Shown here one piece after another: positions 33,419-43,203 of a stretch of 64,000 bases of DNA. The position numbers were made by a program, and so were the translations under genes. The stretch is taken from positions 1-64,000 of the forward strand of contig JAAUZH010000001.1 of NCBI GenBank assembly GCA_014804675.1, read 5' to 3'. How positions within the stretch are numbered: the first letter of the stretch is position 1; each line of letters opens with the position of its first letter. The notes under the pieces were generated by a model. The model was not told the origin of the DNA. It made no database searches and was given only the letters and a program-made list of their open reading frames with translations. The DNA is from Lachnospiraceae bacterium. GTDB taxonomy: Bacteria; Bacillota; Clostridia; Lachnospirales; Lachnospiraceae.

Positions 33419-34819
33419 ATGAAGAGAAAAACAGGACTGATTTGTTTCATATTAGCTGCGTGTCTGCTTGGAAATTCTCCAGGCCATGTATATGCTACCA
33501 TGAGTGATCAAACAGAGGAAATCAAAGAGGAAGGCACTCAGGGCTCAGGAGAAGACGATTCTGTGGAGGTGGAAGAACCGGCAGAATCCAGTACCACAGG
33601 CGGGCAGAGCTCTGATGCCGGTTCCGGAGGAAGCAATGGGACGGGAAATGCAGGCAGTCAGCAAAGTACAAGCAGCGGTGGGTCTACTTCCGTTACCTCT
33701 AAGAATTTGCAGGAACAGAAGGGGAAACTGAGCAGTGCGGAAAAGGAAAAAGAGGCGCTGCAGTCTGGTTTAAGTGATATTAAGGCGATTAAAGAAAAAC
33801 TGGAAAAGTCCCGTTCGGATTTAAAATCCTATGTAACAGAGCTGGACAGCAGTCTGGCAGAAATTGAAAACAAGTTACAGCAGATCAATACTCTGATTGA
33901 GGAAAAGGAAGAAGAAATTGAAGAAACGAAAGAAAACCTGAAGGTGATTAAGGAAGAAGAGAAAAAACAGTATGCAGCCATGGAGAGCAGGGTTAAGTTC
34001 ATGTATGAAAGGGGAAGCAATGTTTATCTGGAAGTACTTTTTTCTTCAAAATCCTTTGGAGACTTGTTGAGCAAAGCAAAGTATATTGAAAAGCTTGCAG
34101 CATATGATAAAGAACTTTTAATAAATTATCAGAAGACCAGAAAGAAAATTGCCAGTCTGGAAGAAGAACTGAAAAGTGAACAGGAAGTGTTGGAGGCTGC
34201 AAAGGAAAATGCTGAGCAGGAGCAGAAAAATGTAGAGGAGTTAATTACCACAAAGCAACAGCAGATTAAAGAATATGATTCTGATATATCTGAGCAGGAG
34301 GCACGCATCAAGGAATATGAAGCGTCCATTGCAGAGCAGGATGCTACGATTGCCAGTCTGGAGGCGGCTGTGGAAGCAGAAATGAAAAGACTGGATTCCT
34401 TAGGACAGAATTCCAATGTGAAATACGATGGTGGGATGTTCGCATGGCCTGCACCTGCTTATACAAGAATTTCTTCCGATTATGGAAATCGCATGCATCC
34501 AACCTTGGGAGTGGAAAAGTTCCACAACGGTTTGGATATGGCAGCGCCATCCGGCAGTGATATACTGGCAGCCTATGGCGGTACGGTGGTAGCGGCTGCT
34601 TACAATGCCAGCATGGGAAATTATATTATGATCAATCATGGGGATGGTTTGTATACCATCTATATGCACTGTTCCGCCCTTTATGTGTCTGTTGGCGCAA
34701 CGGTAAGCAGGGGAGAGAAAATTGCAGCGGTAGGGTCTACAGGACGTTCTACAGGGCCGCATCTTCATTTTTCTGTTCGTCTGAATGGAAATTATGTAAA
34801 CCCACGGAACTATTTATAG
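33419..34819 (+). CDS. Secreted coiled-coil M23 peptidoglycan hydrolase (PcsB/EnvC-like)
   Basis: A 466-aa protein. A signal peptide (MKRKTGLICFILAACLLG, cleavage after VYA), a low-complexity Ser/Gly/Glu linker (30-95), a long coiled coil (about 95-330) and a LytM/M23 domain (355-462) follow in order. Zinc ligands are visible in KFHNGLDM and PHLHFSV. It lies directly after ftsEX, so it is the expected FtsX-activated septal hydrolase. I use the ATG at 33419; a GTG at 33407 overlaps the ribosome site. Confidence 0.93.
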   Translation: MKRKTGLICFILAACLLGNSPGHVYATMSDQTEEIKEEGTQGSGEDDSVEVEEPAESSTTGGQSSDAGSGGSNGTGNAGSQQSTSSGGSTSVTSKNLQEQKGKLSSAEKEKEALQSGLSDIKAIKEKLEKSRSDLKSYVTELDSSLAEIENKLQQINTLIEEKEEEIEETKENLKVIKEEEKKQYAAMESRVKFMYERGSNVYLEVLFSSKSFGDLLSKAKYIEKLAAYDKELLINYQKTRKKIASLEEELKSEQEVLEAAKENAEQEQKNVEELITTKQQQIKEYDSDISEQEARIKEYEASIAEQDATIASLEAAVEAEMKRLDSLGQNSNVKYDGGMFAWPAPAYTRISSDYGNRMHPTLGVEKFHNGLDMAAPSGSDILAAYGGTVVAAAYNASMGNYIMINHGDGLYTIYMHCSALYVSVGATVSRGEKIAAVGSTGRSTGPHLHFSVRLNGNYVNPRNYL

Positions 34820-34879
34820 AGGTCTTATGAAAGGAAAAAAGAAGCATATTATAAATAAAAAGGATGGAAGGGATTTGTT

Positions 34880-36139
34880 TTGGAAAAGGAAAAAGAAGTA
34901 ACCCAGGAACAGCTTTTGAAGGCGGCCAGGAAGAGCGGATTTGCAGGCGGCATTACTACTGGACTTGTGATTGGAGCCATTCTTATCTGTACGTCCTATA
35001 TTGCAAGCCAGCTTACACCATCTAAAGCATCCACTACAGTTTTTGATTCGACAAAAGAAACGTCTGGGCAGGTTATTGATGATGATGTAGTAAGAAAATT
35101 AAAACTGCTGGAGGAAAGCATCGACAAGTATTATCTGGAAGATGCTGAAGCAGAGAAGGTAGAAAACAGTCTCTACAAAGGGCTTGTTGAAGGATTGGGA
35201 GATCCATATTCTACGTATTATTCCAAGGAAGAGCTGGAAGAAGTATATGACAGCACAGAGGGGATTTATTATGGAATTGGTGCATATATTTCCTTGGATG
35301 AAACCACAGGAGGTGGAAAGATTACAAAAGTTATGCCGGATACCCCTGCTGAGGAAGCCGGTATTCACGATAATGATATTATTGTGGCAGTAGATGGGGA
35401 AAATGTACTTGGAATGACTTTAAATGAGATTGTCAGCAAGGTAAAAGGACCGGAGAATACCCAGGTCATGCTTACCCTGTATCGTGAAGGAGAATCGGAT
35501 TATCTGGAAATACCAGTAACAAGGATGAAAATTGAGTCTCCTACGGTTACTTATGAAATGTATGAAAATGGAATCGCATATATCCAAATTACCGAGTTTG
35601 ATTCGGTTACTACAGATCAATTCAAAGAAAAACTGAATCAGGCAAAGACAGAAGGAATGAAAGGTCTTATTTTGGATTTAAGGGATAATCCGGGAGGAAA
35701 TCTGTCAGATGTGGTGGATATATCGGGTGAAATTCTGCCAAAAGGTCTGGTAGTATATACAGAGGATAGAGATGGCAAAAGGAAAGAATATAGCTGTGAC
35801 GGCAAAAATGAGATTCAGGTGCCTATGGTAGTGCTTGTAAACGGCAACAGCGCCAGCGCATCGGAAATCCTTGCGGGAGCTATCAAGGACTATGAAAAGG
35901 GAACCATCCTTGGCACCACCACTTTTGGAAAGGGAATCGTCCAAAGGATATTTGGATTTTCAGACGGTTCTGCCATTAAGCTTACGGTCAGTCATTATTA
36001 TACGCCAAAGGGAAATGATATTCATGGTGTGGGCATTGAGCCGGATGAAACACTGGAATTTGATTATGATAAGTATTTAGAAGATCAATCAGACAATCAG
36101 CTGGAGCGGGCAAAAGAAATACTGATGAAGCAACAGTAA
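34880..36139 (+). CDS. C-terminal processing peptidase (S41, CtpA/B-like)
   Basis: A 419-aa protein. A membrane anchor spans 22-44, a PDZ domain about 125-215, and the S41 protease domain about 225-390, with the catalytic Ser in NGNSASASE (322-329) and Lys in FGKGIVQ (351). Such enzymes trim exported proteins; in Bacillus, CtpB acts in sporulation and in many species Ctp degrades cell-wall hydrolases, which suits the neighbour. The start is TTG at 34880 behind GGAAGGGAT. Confidence 0.92.
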   Translation: MEKEKEVTQEQLLKAARKSGFAGGITTGLVIGAILICTSYIASQLTPSKASTTVFDSTKETSGQVIDDDVVRKLKLLEESIDKYYLEDAEAEKVENSLYKGLVEGLGDPYSTYYSKEELEEVYDSTEGIYYGIGAYISLDETTGGGKITKVMPDTPAEEAGIHDNDIIVAVDGENVLGMTLNEIVSKVKGPENTQVMLTLYREGESDYLEIPVTRMKIESPTVTYEMYENGIAYIQITEFDSVTTDQFKEKLNQAKTEGMKGLILDLRDNPGGNLSDVVDISGEILPKGLVVYTEDRDGKRKEYSCDGKNEIQVPMVVLVNGNSASASEILAGAIKDYEKGTILGTTTFGKGIVQRIFGFSDGSAIKLTVSHYYTPKGNDIHGVGIEPDETLEFDYDKYLEDQSDNQLERAKEILMKQQ

Positions 36140-36202
36140 TGGGAGACGATCCCTGCAGAAAAGGCAGAGCTGGGGAGATAGCTTAAAAAGGAGGAAACAG
36201 AC

Positions 36203-37066
36203 TTGAAACAGGCATTTTTAATAACGGCATACAAAGACTTTTCCTCTCTTTATGAGCTAGCCTCTTATTTGTCTGAGAATAACAGAGTATTTATCCATGT
36301 AGACACAAAAAGCAGGGATATAAAAGAAAAAGAAATCGAAAAACTGAATCATCTTCCCAACTGTATGGCAATTTCCGTATTTAATATTGCCTGGGGCAGC
36401 ATCAATCATGTGTATGCTTTTCTGGAATTACTGGCATGGGCTTTGGAGGAGAAGGATGTTTCCTATTTCCATTGTATAACAGGAGAAGATTATCCGGTTA
36501 TTTCCACAGAAGAGATGGAGGAACGTTTTTTAACGGACAACCATATTTATATGGATTATTTTGCGCCGGAGGAGTTAAGCGATGCGGTAAAAATCCGTTT
36601 CCGCTATTACAATCTGTTTCCTAATAAAAACGTAAAAAACCCCATTTTATGGCAGCTGCAGAATCTGACAGTAAAGCTTCAAAGGTTCTTTCATATACAT
36701 CGGAAAGGCATTGGTGGATTTCGGGACATATATAAGGGTCTGGTATATGTTTCTATGCCGAGGAAGGCGGGGGAATATGTATTGCATTATTGCAAAGAGC
36801 ACCCTAAATATTTAAAGGATTTAAAAAAGTGTCAGGTGCCGGAGGAGTTTTTCTTTCAGACCCTGTTTATGAATTCCCATTTCAGGGATGTGGTATCTAA
36901 GGGAAATCTCCGTTATATGAATTGGGAAAAAGGAGACGGAAGCAGTCCGGCTTATTTGGATATGGAGGATTATGATAAAATTCTGGAAGGGGATTATGTG
37001 TTTGCCAGAAAGTTCCATGGGGAAATGTCTGGAAGTCTGAAGGAAGCCATTATAAAGAGAATGTGA
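36203..37066 (+). CDS. GT14 family glycosyltransferase (core-2/I-branching type)
   Basis: A 287-aa soluble transferase. QAFLITAYKDFSSLYELASY at the start, FIHVDTKS near 33, WGSINHVYAFLELL near 63 and CITGEDYPV near 94 match the GT14 (Branch) family; PEEFFFQTLFMNS carries a late acidic pair. GT14 enzymes add sugars from UDP-donors to O-glycans or capsule chains. Substrate unknown. TTG at 36203 follows AAGGAGG. Confidence 0.85.
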   Translation: MKQAFLITAYKDFSSLYELASYLSENNRVFIHVDTKSRDIKEKEIEKLNHLPNCMAISVFNIAWGSINHVYAFLELLAWALEEKDVSYFHCITGEDYPVISTEEMEERFLTDNHIYMDYFAPEELSDAVKIRFRYYNLFPNKNVKNPILWQLQNLTVKLQRFFHIHRKGIGGFRDIYKGLVYVSMPRKAGEYVLHYCKEHPKYLKDLKKCQVPEEFFFQTLFMNSHFRDVVSKGNLRYMNWEKGDGSSPAYLDMEDYDKILEGDYVFARKFHGEMSGSLKEAIIKRM

Positions 37067-37073
37067 AAATCAA

Positions 37074-37148
37074 TTGAAAATTCTCCCCATCCATGTTAAA
37101 ATACACATTAGTGACAATGACGCCAACAAACTACTGTTTATTGGCGTC
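37074..37148 (+). promoter_or_regulatory. Promoter and leader hairpin of the aconitase-family gene
   Basis: TTGAAA (37074-37079) and TAAAAT (37097-37102) are 17 bp apart. The transcribed leader then holds a 13-bp stem, 37119-37131 with 37136-37148 (one mismatch, TACT loop), 43 bp upstream of the start codon. It is followed by TTATACTATAATAAAA, a weak T-tract, so it could be a leader structure or terminate transcription from the upstream gene. Confidence 0.55.
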
Positions 37149-37190
37149 TTATACTATAATAAAAATCAACCATTCACATAAGGAGGAAAT

Positions 37191-39479
37191 ATGATTAAAT
37201 TATTGGACAACGGTGCCTATTTAATAAATGGCAGCGAAATCATTCCGGACGGGCCGGATGCCCTGTTGGCAGTGAAAAGCAAAACGGGAAGAGATATTAC
37301 AAAGGAAGAAGCGGCAAAATCCACGATTGCCTATGGAATTTTAGAAAGTCATAATACTTCCGGCAATATGGAAAAGCTGAAGATCAAGTTTGATAAGCTG
37401 ACCTCCCATGATATTACGTTTGTAGGTATTATTCAGACGGCAAGGGCTTCTGGATTGGAAAAATTTCCGATTCCCTATGTGCTTACCAATTGCCATAATT
37501 CCCTTTGTGCAGTGGGAGGAACCATTAATGAGGACGATCACATGTTTGGGCTTACCTGTGCCAAAAGATACGGCGGCATGTATGTACCTCCTCATCAGGC
37601 GGTCATTCATCAGTTTGCAAGAGAAATGCTTGCAGGCGGGGGCAGGATGATTTTAGGCTCTGACTCCCATACACGATATGGCGCACTTGGCACTATGGCT
37701 ATGGGAGAGGGCGGACCGGAGCTGGTAAAGCAGCTGCTGAATCAGACCTATGACATCAATATGCCAAAAGTGGTAGGCGTCTACTTAAAAGGAACGCCGG
37801 TTAAGGGAGTGGGCCCCCAAGACGTGGCCCTTGCCATTATCGGTGCTGTATTTGCCAATGGATATGTAAATAACAAGGTGATGGAATTTGTAGGTCCTGG
37901 TGTGGAAAGCTTAAGTGCGGATTTCAGAATTGGCATTGATGTTATGACTACAGAAACCACCTGTCTTTCTTCCATTTGGAAAACAGATGACGAGATTAAG
38001 GAATTTTATGATATCCATAAGAGAAGCGAAGAATTTAAGGAATTAAATCCGGGAGAGGTTTCCTATTATGACGGCATGATTGAAGTGGACTTATCTGCCA
38101 TCAAGCCTATGATTGCAATGCCTTTCCATCCAAGCAATACATATACCATTGAGGAGGTCAATGAGAATTTAAAGGATATACTTCATGATGTGGAGAAAAA
38201 GGCGCTGGTAAGTCTGGATGGCGCTGTGGAATATTCTCTTCAGGATAAAATTATAGATGGGAAATTATATGTAGAGCAGGGAATTATTGCAGGCTGTGCA
38301 GGCGGCGGCTTTGAAAATATCTGTGCGGCAGCGGATATCTTAAAGGGTGCCAGCATTGGGCCTGATGAATTTACTTTAAGTGTTTATCCGGCTTCTACCC
38401 CTGTTTATATGGAGCTTGTGAAAAACGGAAGCGTGGCAAATCTGCTTGCTACCGGAGCAATTGTAAAAACGGCATTTTGCGGTCCTTGCTTTGGAGCAGG
38501 GGATACACCGGCTAACAATGCATTCAGCATCCGTCATTCAACAAGAAACTTCCCCAACAGAGAAGGCTCTAAGCTGCAGAGTGGACAGATTGCCTCTGTG
38601 GCCCTTATGGATGCCCGTTCCATTGCGGCAACTGCAGCAAACAAGGGCTTCCTGACACCGGCTACGGAAGTGGATGCAGAGCTGAAGAAATATAAATATT
38701 ACTTTGATGATACGATTTACAAAAACCGAGTATTTGATTCTAAAGGAGTGGCAGATTCCTCTGTGGAAATCAAATTCGGACCCAATATCAAAGACTGGCC
38801 TAAAATGGGAGCTCTTCCGGAAAATCTGGTGCTTCAGGTAGTTTCTGAAATTCACGATCCGGTTACTACGACTGATGAACTGATTCCCTCAGGAGAAACC
38901 TCTTCCTATCGTTCCAATCCTTTAGGGCTGGCAGAGTTTACCTTGTCAAGAAAGGACCCTGCTTATGTAGGTCTTGCAAAAGAAATTCAAAAAGCAGAAA
39001 AATCCAGAATGGAAGGCGGAAAGCCTTGCGAGGCAGTGCCGGCTTTAAAAACAATTATGGATACAGTAAGAACAGCATTTCCGGAAGCAAACCATGAAAA
39101 TACCGGTTTTGGAAGTACGATATTTGCAGTGAAACCGGGAGATGGCTCTGCAAGGGAACAGGCTGCTTCCTGTCAGAAGGTACTTGGAGGCTGGGCAAAT
39201 ATTGCAAATGAATATGCCACGAAGAGATATCGTTCAAATCTAATCAACTGGGGCATGCTTCCATTTATTATTGATAAGGGAGAGCTGCCTTTTAAGAAGT
39301 TAGATTATCTGTTCATCCCTTCCATAAAGAAGGCGATTGCTGATAAGGCTTCGGAAATTCCAGCTTATGTGGCAGCAGATGGAGCCATGAAAGAATTCAC
39401 CTTAAAATTAGGTGAGCTGACGGATGAAGAGAGGGAAATTATCCTAAAGGGCTGTCTGATCAATTACAATCGAGTATAA
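37191..39479 (+). CDS. Aconitase-family hydratase
   Basis: A 762-aa protein with aconitase landmarks: [20 protein letters not shown] near 160-180, [10 protein letters not shown], the iron-sulfur segment [19 protein letters not shown] near 430, and a swivel domain at the end ([14 protein letters not shown]). It lies in the aconitase/YbhJ-like branch common in clostridia, annotated simply as hydratase. It probably interconverts citrate and isocitrate or a related acid using a 4Fe-4S cluster. AAGGAGGAAAT precedes the ATG. Single-gene transcript. Confidence 0.85.
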   Translation: MIKLLDNGAYLINGSEIIPDGPDALLAVKSKTGRDITKEEAAKSTIAYGILESHNTSGNMEKLKIKFDKLTSHDITFVGIIQTARASGLEKFPIPYVLTNCHNSLCAVGGTINEDDHMFGLTCAKRYGGMYVPPHQAVIHQFAREMLAGGGRMILGSDSHTRYGALGTMAMGEGGPELVKQLLNQTYDINMPKVVGVYLKGTPVKGVGPQDVALAIIGAVFANGYVNNKVMEFVGPGVESLSADFRIGIDVMTTETTCLSSIWKTDDEIKEFYDIHKRSEEFKELNPGEVSYYDGMIEVDLSAIKPMIAMPFHPSNTYTIEEVNENLKDILHDVEKKALVSLDGAVEYSLQDKIIDGKLYVEQGIIAGCAGGGFENICAAADILKGASIGPDEFTLSVYPASTPVYMELVKNGSVANLLATGAIVKTAFCGPCFGAGDTPANNAFSIRHSTRNFPNREGSKLQSGQIASVALMDARSIAATAANKGFLTPATEVDAELKKYKYYFDDTIYKNRVFDSKGVADSSVEIKFGPNIKDWPKMGALPENLVLQVVSEIHDPVTTTDELIPSGETSSYRSNPLGLAEFTLSRKDPAYVGLAKEIQKAEKSRMEGGKPCEAVPALKTIMDTVRTAFPEANHENTGFGSTIFAVKPGDGSAREQAASCQKVLGGWANIANEYATKRYRSNLINWGMLPFIIDKGELPFKKLDYLFIPSIKKAIADKASEIPAYVAADGAMKEFTLKLGELTDEEREIILKGCLINYNRV

Positions 39480-39742
39480 AGTAATGAAAAAATCATCCGA
39501 TATATAAATTACAAGGCGGGGACGGTAAGGCCAACGGCTCCGCCTTGAATAACTAAACAAGCATAGCCAGGGACGGTGTGAATTAGGGAAAATGGATTTT
39601 CTTTAAGGAACAGCGTTCTTTTTGTTTGTAATTGTATTTACATGAGAGCATAAGGAAGAAATATAGAAAGCATCAGGGCTCATCAGAGACGTCCACGGAT
39701 GGAGTTTTGGCAAAAAGGTATATGCAGGGAAAGGGGTAATAT
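39480..39742 (+). other. Intergenic stretch with a GC-rich hairpin
   Basis: CAAGGCGG (39512-39519) pairs with CCGCCTTG (39540-39547), with CGGT/ACGG-like inner pairs. There is no T-tract, so it may stabilise or weakly terminate the upstream mRNA. No gene is seen. Confidence 0.4.
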
Positions 39743-40840
39743 TTGAAAATCAATTCCAGTGTAATCGGAATGGAATCCGAAAGAAGTTATACGAAAATAA
39801 CACAGAAAAAGCTTACCTATTCTTTATCCGGGCAGGGAAGAGTGGGAGATTTCATGACCGGGCTTACCAATGATCAGCCGGATCAGGATGAAGCCCTTCA
39901 GGATATGCCTAATTCCAAAGAAGAAAATGCAGAAAGTGTTTCGGCAGGTTATGGAACCTACATAGCTTCCAGCAGAAGCATTCGCTCTGTGACGAATGTA
40001 GCAGATAAAAAGTCCATGGAAGCCATTCGTGAGCAATGCGTACAGTATTTGATTTTTCGGTTATTTTCCGCCAGAAGGTCGGGAAGATATCAATCCTTTC
40101 AACAGTGGCAGGAAGAGAACGCAAGACAGCGGCTACAGGCGGCTCAGACATCGGAAGGACAGCTGGTGATAAACAGCTTCAACGTTTATGAGGAAACCTA
40201 TGAAAAGGAAACGGAAAATACGGCATTTTCCACTATGGGCACTGTGGTAACGGCTGACGGAAGACAGATACAGTTCCAATTGGATATGACTATGAGCCGC
40301 AGCTTTGAGGCATATTACGAAGCTAATTACACAAAAGAAGCTGGAACAGCAGTGGACCCTTTGGTAATCAATTTAGAAGGAAATGTTGCATCTGTGTCAG
40401 ACCAGAAATTTGAATTTGACATTGATGGAGACGGTATTTTAGATACCATTTCCAGGCTGGGAAAAGGAAGCGGCTATATAGCTCTTGACAAAAATGGTGA
40501 TGGAAAGATCAATGACGGAAATGAGCTGTTTGGAACACAGTCCGGTGACGGATTTGCAGATTTGAGTAAATATGATTCAGACGGCAACGGCTGGATTGAT
40601 GAAAATGATGAGATTTGGGATAAGCTGTTAATCTGGACGCAGGATGAAAATGGCAAAGACCAATTATATCATTTGTCACAGGCAGGTGTAGGTGCAATCT
40701 GCTTAAAGCGGGTGAGCACAGAATTTTCGCTGAATTCCATAAAGGACAATAAAACAAATGGCCAGATCAGGCAAAGCGGCATATTCCTTTACGAAAACGG
40801 AAATGTGGGAATGGTGCAGCATTTAGATCTGGTAAGATAA
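39743..40840 (+). CDS. Calcium-loop protein of unknown function
   Basis: A 365-aa protein. The N-terminal 200 residues are polar and helical (MEAIREQCVQYLIFRLFS near 92-109) with no signal peptide. Then come three acidic loops like EF-hand/dockerin sites: DIDGDGILDT (226-235), DKNGDGKINDGNE (249-261) and DSDGNGWIDENDE (278-290), followed by a beta-rich tail. Such loop clusters bind calcium and occur in secreted proteins, so export by an unusual route, or a cytosolic calcium sensor, is possible. TTG at 39743 follows AAGGGG. I do not recognise the family. Confidence 0.65.
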   Translation: MKINSSVIGMESERSYTKITQKKLTYSLSGQGRVGDFMTGLTNDQPDQDEALQDMPNSKEENAESVSAGYGTYIASSRSIRSVTNVADKKSMEAIREQCVQYLIFRLFSARRSGRYQSFQQWQEENARQRLQAAQTSEGQLVINSFNVYEETYEKETENTAFSTMGTVVTADGRQIQFQLDMTMSRSFEAYYEANYTKEAGTAVDPLVINLEGNVASVSDQKFEFDIDGDGILDTISRLGKGSGYIALDKNGDGKINDGNELFGTQSGDGFADLSKYDSDGNGWIDENDEIWDKLLIWTQDENGKDQLYHLSQAGVGAICLKRVSTEFSLNSIKDNKTNGQIRQSGIFLYENGNVGMVQHLDLVR

Positions 40841-40936
40841 GAAGAATACCTGAAAAGAAGATGTTTGATGAAAATCACTTCCTTTTCAGGTATTTTTTTA
40901 CTTGTTGTCCTATAAACTTTAACAGTGGAAAAATGG

Positions 40937-41167
40937 TAACCGTTCAGACCGTCCGGGAAAGCGAGTGACTTTAAAAGGCATGGAGCCGGCAGCCCATCTG
41001 GTAGTTTGTAAGGCACGCTTTCGCTCTGCAAAGCCACAACAGTACTAGCGCACCAAAATACGGTGCGTAAGTGCTGGCGGCTTTGCCAAGGCCTTATAAA
41101 CTACTAGATGGGCTGCCGGCTCCATGCCTTTTAAAGTCACTCGCTTTCCCGGACGGCCAAACGGTTG
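40937..41167. repeat. Long inverted-repeat structured element, copy 1
   Basis: Arms 40949-41014 and 41091-41156 (66 nt each) are complementary at 64 positions, and the other two are G-T, so a plus-strand RNA would pair fully. AACCGTT/AACGGTT extend the stem outward. The 76-nt core between the arms (41015-41090) contains nested stems, including GCGCACC/GGTGCGT. The inverse complement of the core matches the core of the element at 53555-53702 at about 61 of 76 positions. It ends about 19 bp before the spoIID start at 41186. Confidence 0.85.
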
Positions 41168-41185
41168 CAAAAAATGAGGTATCGT

Positions 41186-42124
41186 ATGAAACAGAGAATA
41201 AAAGACGGATTAGTGCTGTTACTATTTTTAGTGCTGCTTCCTTATATAATGGGAATTATGAGCAAAACAAAAGAAGAGGGAGTTGGCTGGATGAATATGG
41301 AAACAATGGAGGAAAAAGAAGAAGCCACCAATTTTGTCAGGTATGAAGATGAGCTTCATATACAGGAAATTCCTCTGGAAGAATTTCTTGTAGGAGCATT
41401 GGCAGCTACCGTTCCCATTACATATGAAAAAGAACTGTTAAAGGCCCAGGCAGTATTGCTTCGGAGTACCTGCTGTGCGGAAATGGAGCGGGAGGGGACT
41501 GTTTCAGGTCAGGGAATGGAGAAAAAAATAATAGAATGGAATAAGATAGGAACAGGCTATTTAACCCGGAGTCAAATGAAAAAAATATGGAAGGAAGATT
41601 ATGAGGTTCACTATAAAAAAGTAGAAGAGGCAGTGGAAGAGACAAAAGGAATCATCATAACCTATCAGGAAACTCCCATTGAGGGAACCTATCATGCAAT
41701 GAGCGGGGGAAAAACAAGAAATGGTATGGATATTCTGAAGGAAGAGGATTACAGTTTCTTGGAAAGTGTTTTCTGTGAGAAAAATGTAGAAAGCGGGGAG
41801 TTTCTTCAAACAGTATCCATTTCCAAAAAACAGATTCAGATGCTTTCTATTGAAAACAGGGATGAAGCGGGCTATGTGACTGCTGTTATATGTGATGGCG
41901 AAAAACTGACCGGTGAACAGTTCAGAGAAAAATATGGGTTAGCATCCGCTAATTTTACTTTTGAAGAGAAGGAGGAAGAATTTGTAATCACAACAAAAGG
42001 CATGGGGCACGGTTTGGGAATGGATCAGTACTATGGCAATTATCTGGCAAAAAATCAATATAGTTATACGGAAATTCTGGACTATTTTTTTAAAGATACG
42101 AAACTTTCAAAAATTGCAGAGTAA
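41186..42124 (+). CDS. spoIID: SpoIID/LytB-domain protein
   Basis: A 312-aa protein. A membrane helix spans 8-25; the SpoIID region has IPLEEFLVGALAATVP (62-77), KAQAVLLRS, YHAMSGGKT and the late motif GMGHGLGMDQYYGNYL. In B. subtilis SpoIID, a lytic transglycosylase driving engulfment, the catalytic Glu is in SEMP; here that position is Thr75 (AATVP). The next gene is SpoIIQ-like, as in other clostridia. The enzyme may be inactive or use another residue. I start it at the ATG at 41186 after TGAGGT. Confidence 0.8.
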   Translation: MKQRIKDGLVLLLFLVLLPYIMGIMSKTKEEGVGWMNMETMEEKEEATNFVRYEDELHIQEIPLEEFLVGALAATVPITYEKELLKAQAVLLRSTCCAEMEREGTVSGQGMEKKIIEWNKIGTGYLTRSQMKKIWKEDYEVHYKKVEEAVEETKGIIITYQETPIEGTYHAMSGGKTRNGMDILKEEDYSFLESVFCEKNVESGEFLQTVSISKKQIQMLSIENRDEAGYVTAVICDGEKLTGEQFREKYGLASANFTFEEKEEEFVITTKGMGHGLGMDQYYGNYLAKNQYSYTEILDYFFKDTKLSKIAE

Positions 42125-42252
42125 AAACTGAATAAAAAAATTTCTCCTGGCAAAACTACTAGTAATCATTATATGTTATGTGCTAGTCAGGTTGAAGAAA
42201 CGGAAGCTGAAAATAGTTTTCGGATAAAACTGTTATAAATCAGGAGGAAAAT

Positions 42253-43086
42253 ATGAGAAAGAGAAATGTAAAAAGATTTAATAAAGAAAAAATAATGATG
42301 CTTGCCTCTTCTTTACTAATCGTGGCTGCATGCGGCCTTACCGGATATTATGTAAGTGAAAAGGAAAAGGGAGACCTGGAAAATCAGGTAGTAGATTTTT
42401 CCGTGCTGGAGGATTCGGCAAAAACAGAGGCAGCAGAGGATATTCATGCAGGACTTGATAAGGACTTGGATGCGGACCCGTTTTTTGCGGAAACCGGAGG
42501 AAGCAGTGTGATCAATCCGGATAAGAACAAAACTGTCAGTGACAATAATATGGATATGTCTTCTGTGGAAGCGGATGAGAAAGAACAAGAAACAGAGGAG
42601 ACGGAAGAAGAGAAAGAGCAGGACAATCAGGTAACACAGGAAACAGCAAGCCAAAGTGTGGTTTCTTATGCATTTTCGGAAAGTAATGGCATGGGATGGC
42701 CTGTTCCTGGAAATGTAGTATTAAACTATAGTATGGATCAGACCGTATATTTTTCTACTTTAAGCCAGTATAAATATAATCCGGCTATTATCATATCTGC
42801 CAATGAAGGAGATACCGTATCTGCCTGCGCGGCAGGAAAAGTAACTGCAATAGGAAACAGTGAGGAAATAGGAAACTTTTTGGAAATGGATTTAGGGAAT
42901 GGTTATAAAATGGTTTTGGGACAGCTTCAGGAAATTTCTATTTCTGAAGGTGAAATCGTGGAAAGAGGGCAGGTTGTAGGAAAGGTGGCTGCACCTACAA
43001 AATACTACTCCCTGGAAGGAACAAATGTATATTTGAAAATTACTAAAAGTGATATTCCAATAAATCCTATGAGTCTGTTGGATTAA
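42253..43086 (+). CDS. spoIIQ: SpoIIQ-like degenerate M23 protein
   Basis: A 277-aa protein: membrane helix 14-32, a very acidic linker (60-135), then a LytM/M23 fold (about 145-275). The zinc ligands are missing: where active enzymes have HxxxD the sequence reads YKYNPAII, and VYLKI replaces HxH. B. subtilis SpoIIQ is likewise a LytM-fold protein that acts as a structural partner of SpoIIIAH across the septum, whereas many clostridial SpoIIQ keep zinc. Placement after spoIID supports the call. Confidence 0.8.
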   Translation: MRKRNVKRFNKEKIMMLASSLLIVAACGLTGYYVSEKEKGDLENQVVDFSVLEDSAKTEAAEDIHAGLDKDLDADPFFAETGGSSVINPDKNKTVSDNNMDMSSVEADEKEQETEETEEEKEQDNQVTQETASQSVVSYAFSESNGMGWPVPGNVVLNYSMDQTVYFSTLSQYKYNPAIIISANEGDTVSACAAGKVTAIGNSEEIGNFLEMDLGNGYKMVLGQLQEISISEGEIVERGQVVGKVAAPTKYYSLEGTNVYLKITKSDIPINPMSLLD

Positions 43087-43203
43087 AAAAGAAAAAAAGA
43101 TTTATTTCTTTACCTGGTAAACGCTCTGGAGTATAATCAATTTGTGGCAGGTCTTTTTTAGGACAAAGTAAGAAAATCATGTGAGAATAGTGGAGGTATC
43201 CCT

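Noticed and set aside
37341-37610. 89-codon minus-strand frame inside the aconitase-family gene
   Set aside because: No ribosome site, and fully inside a well-supported long gene on the other strand.
40921-41185. Inverted repeat read as an ordinary rho-independent terminator
   Set aside because: The stem is 66 bp, the core is conserved at a second site and no T-tract follows, so a simple terminator does not explain it.
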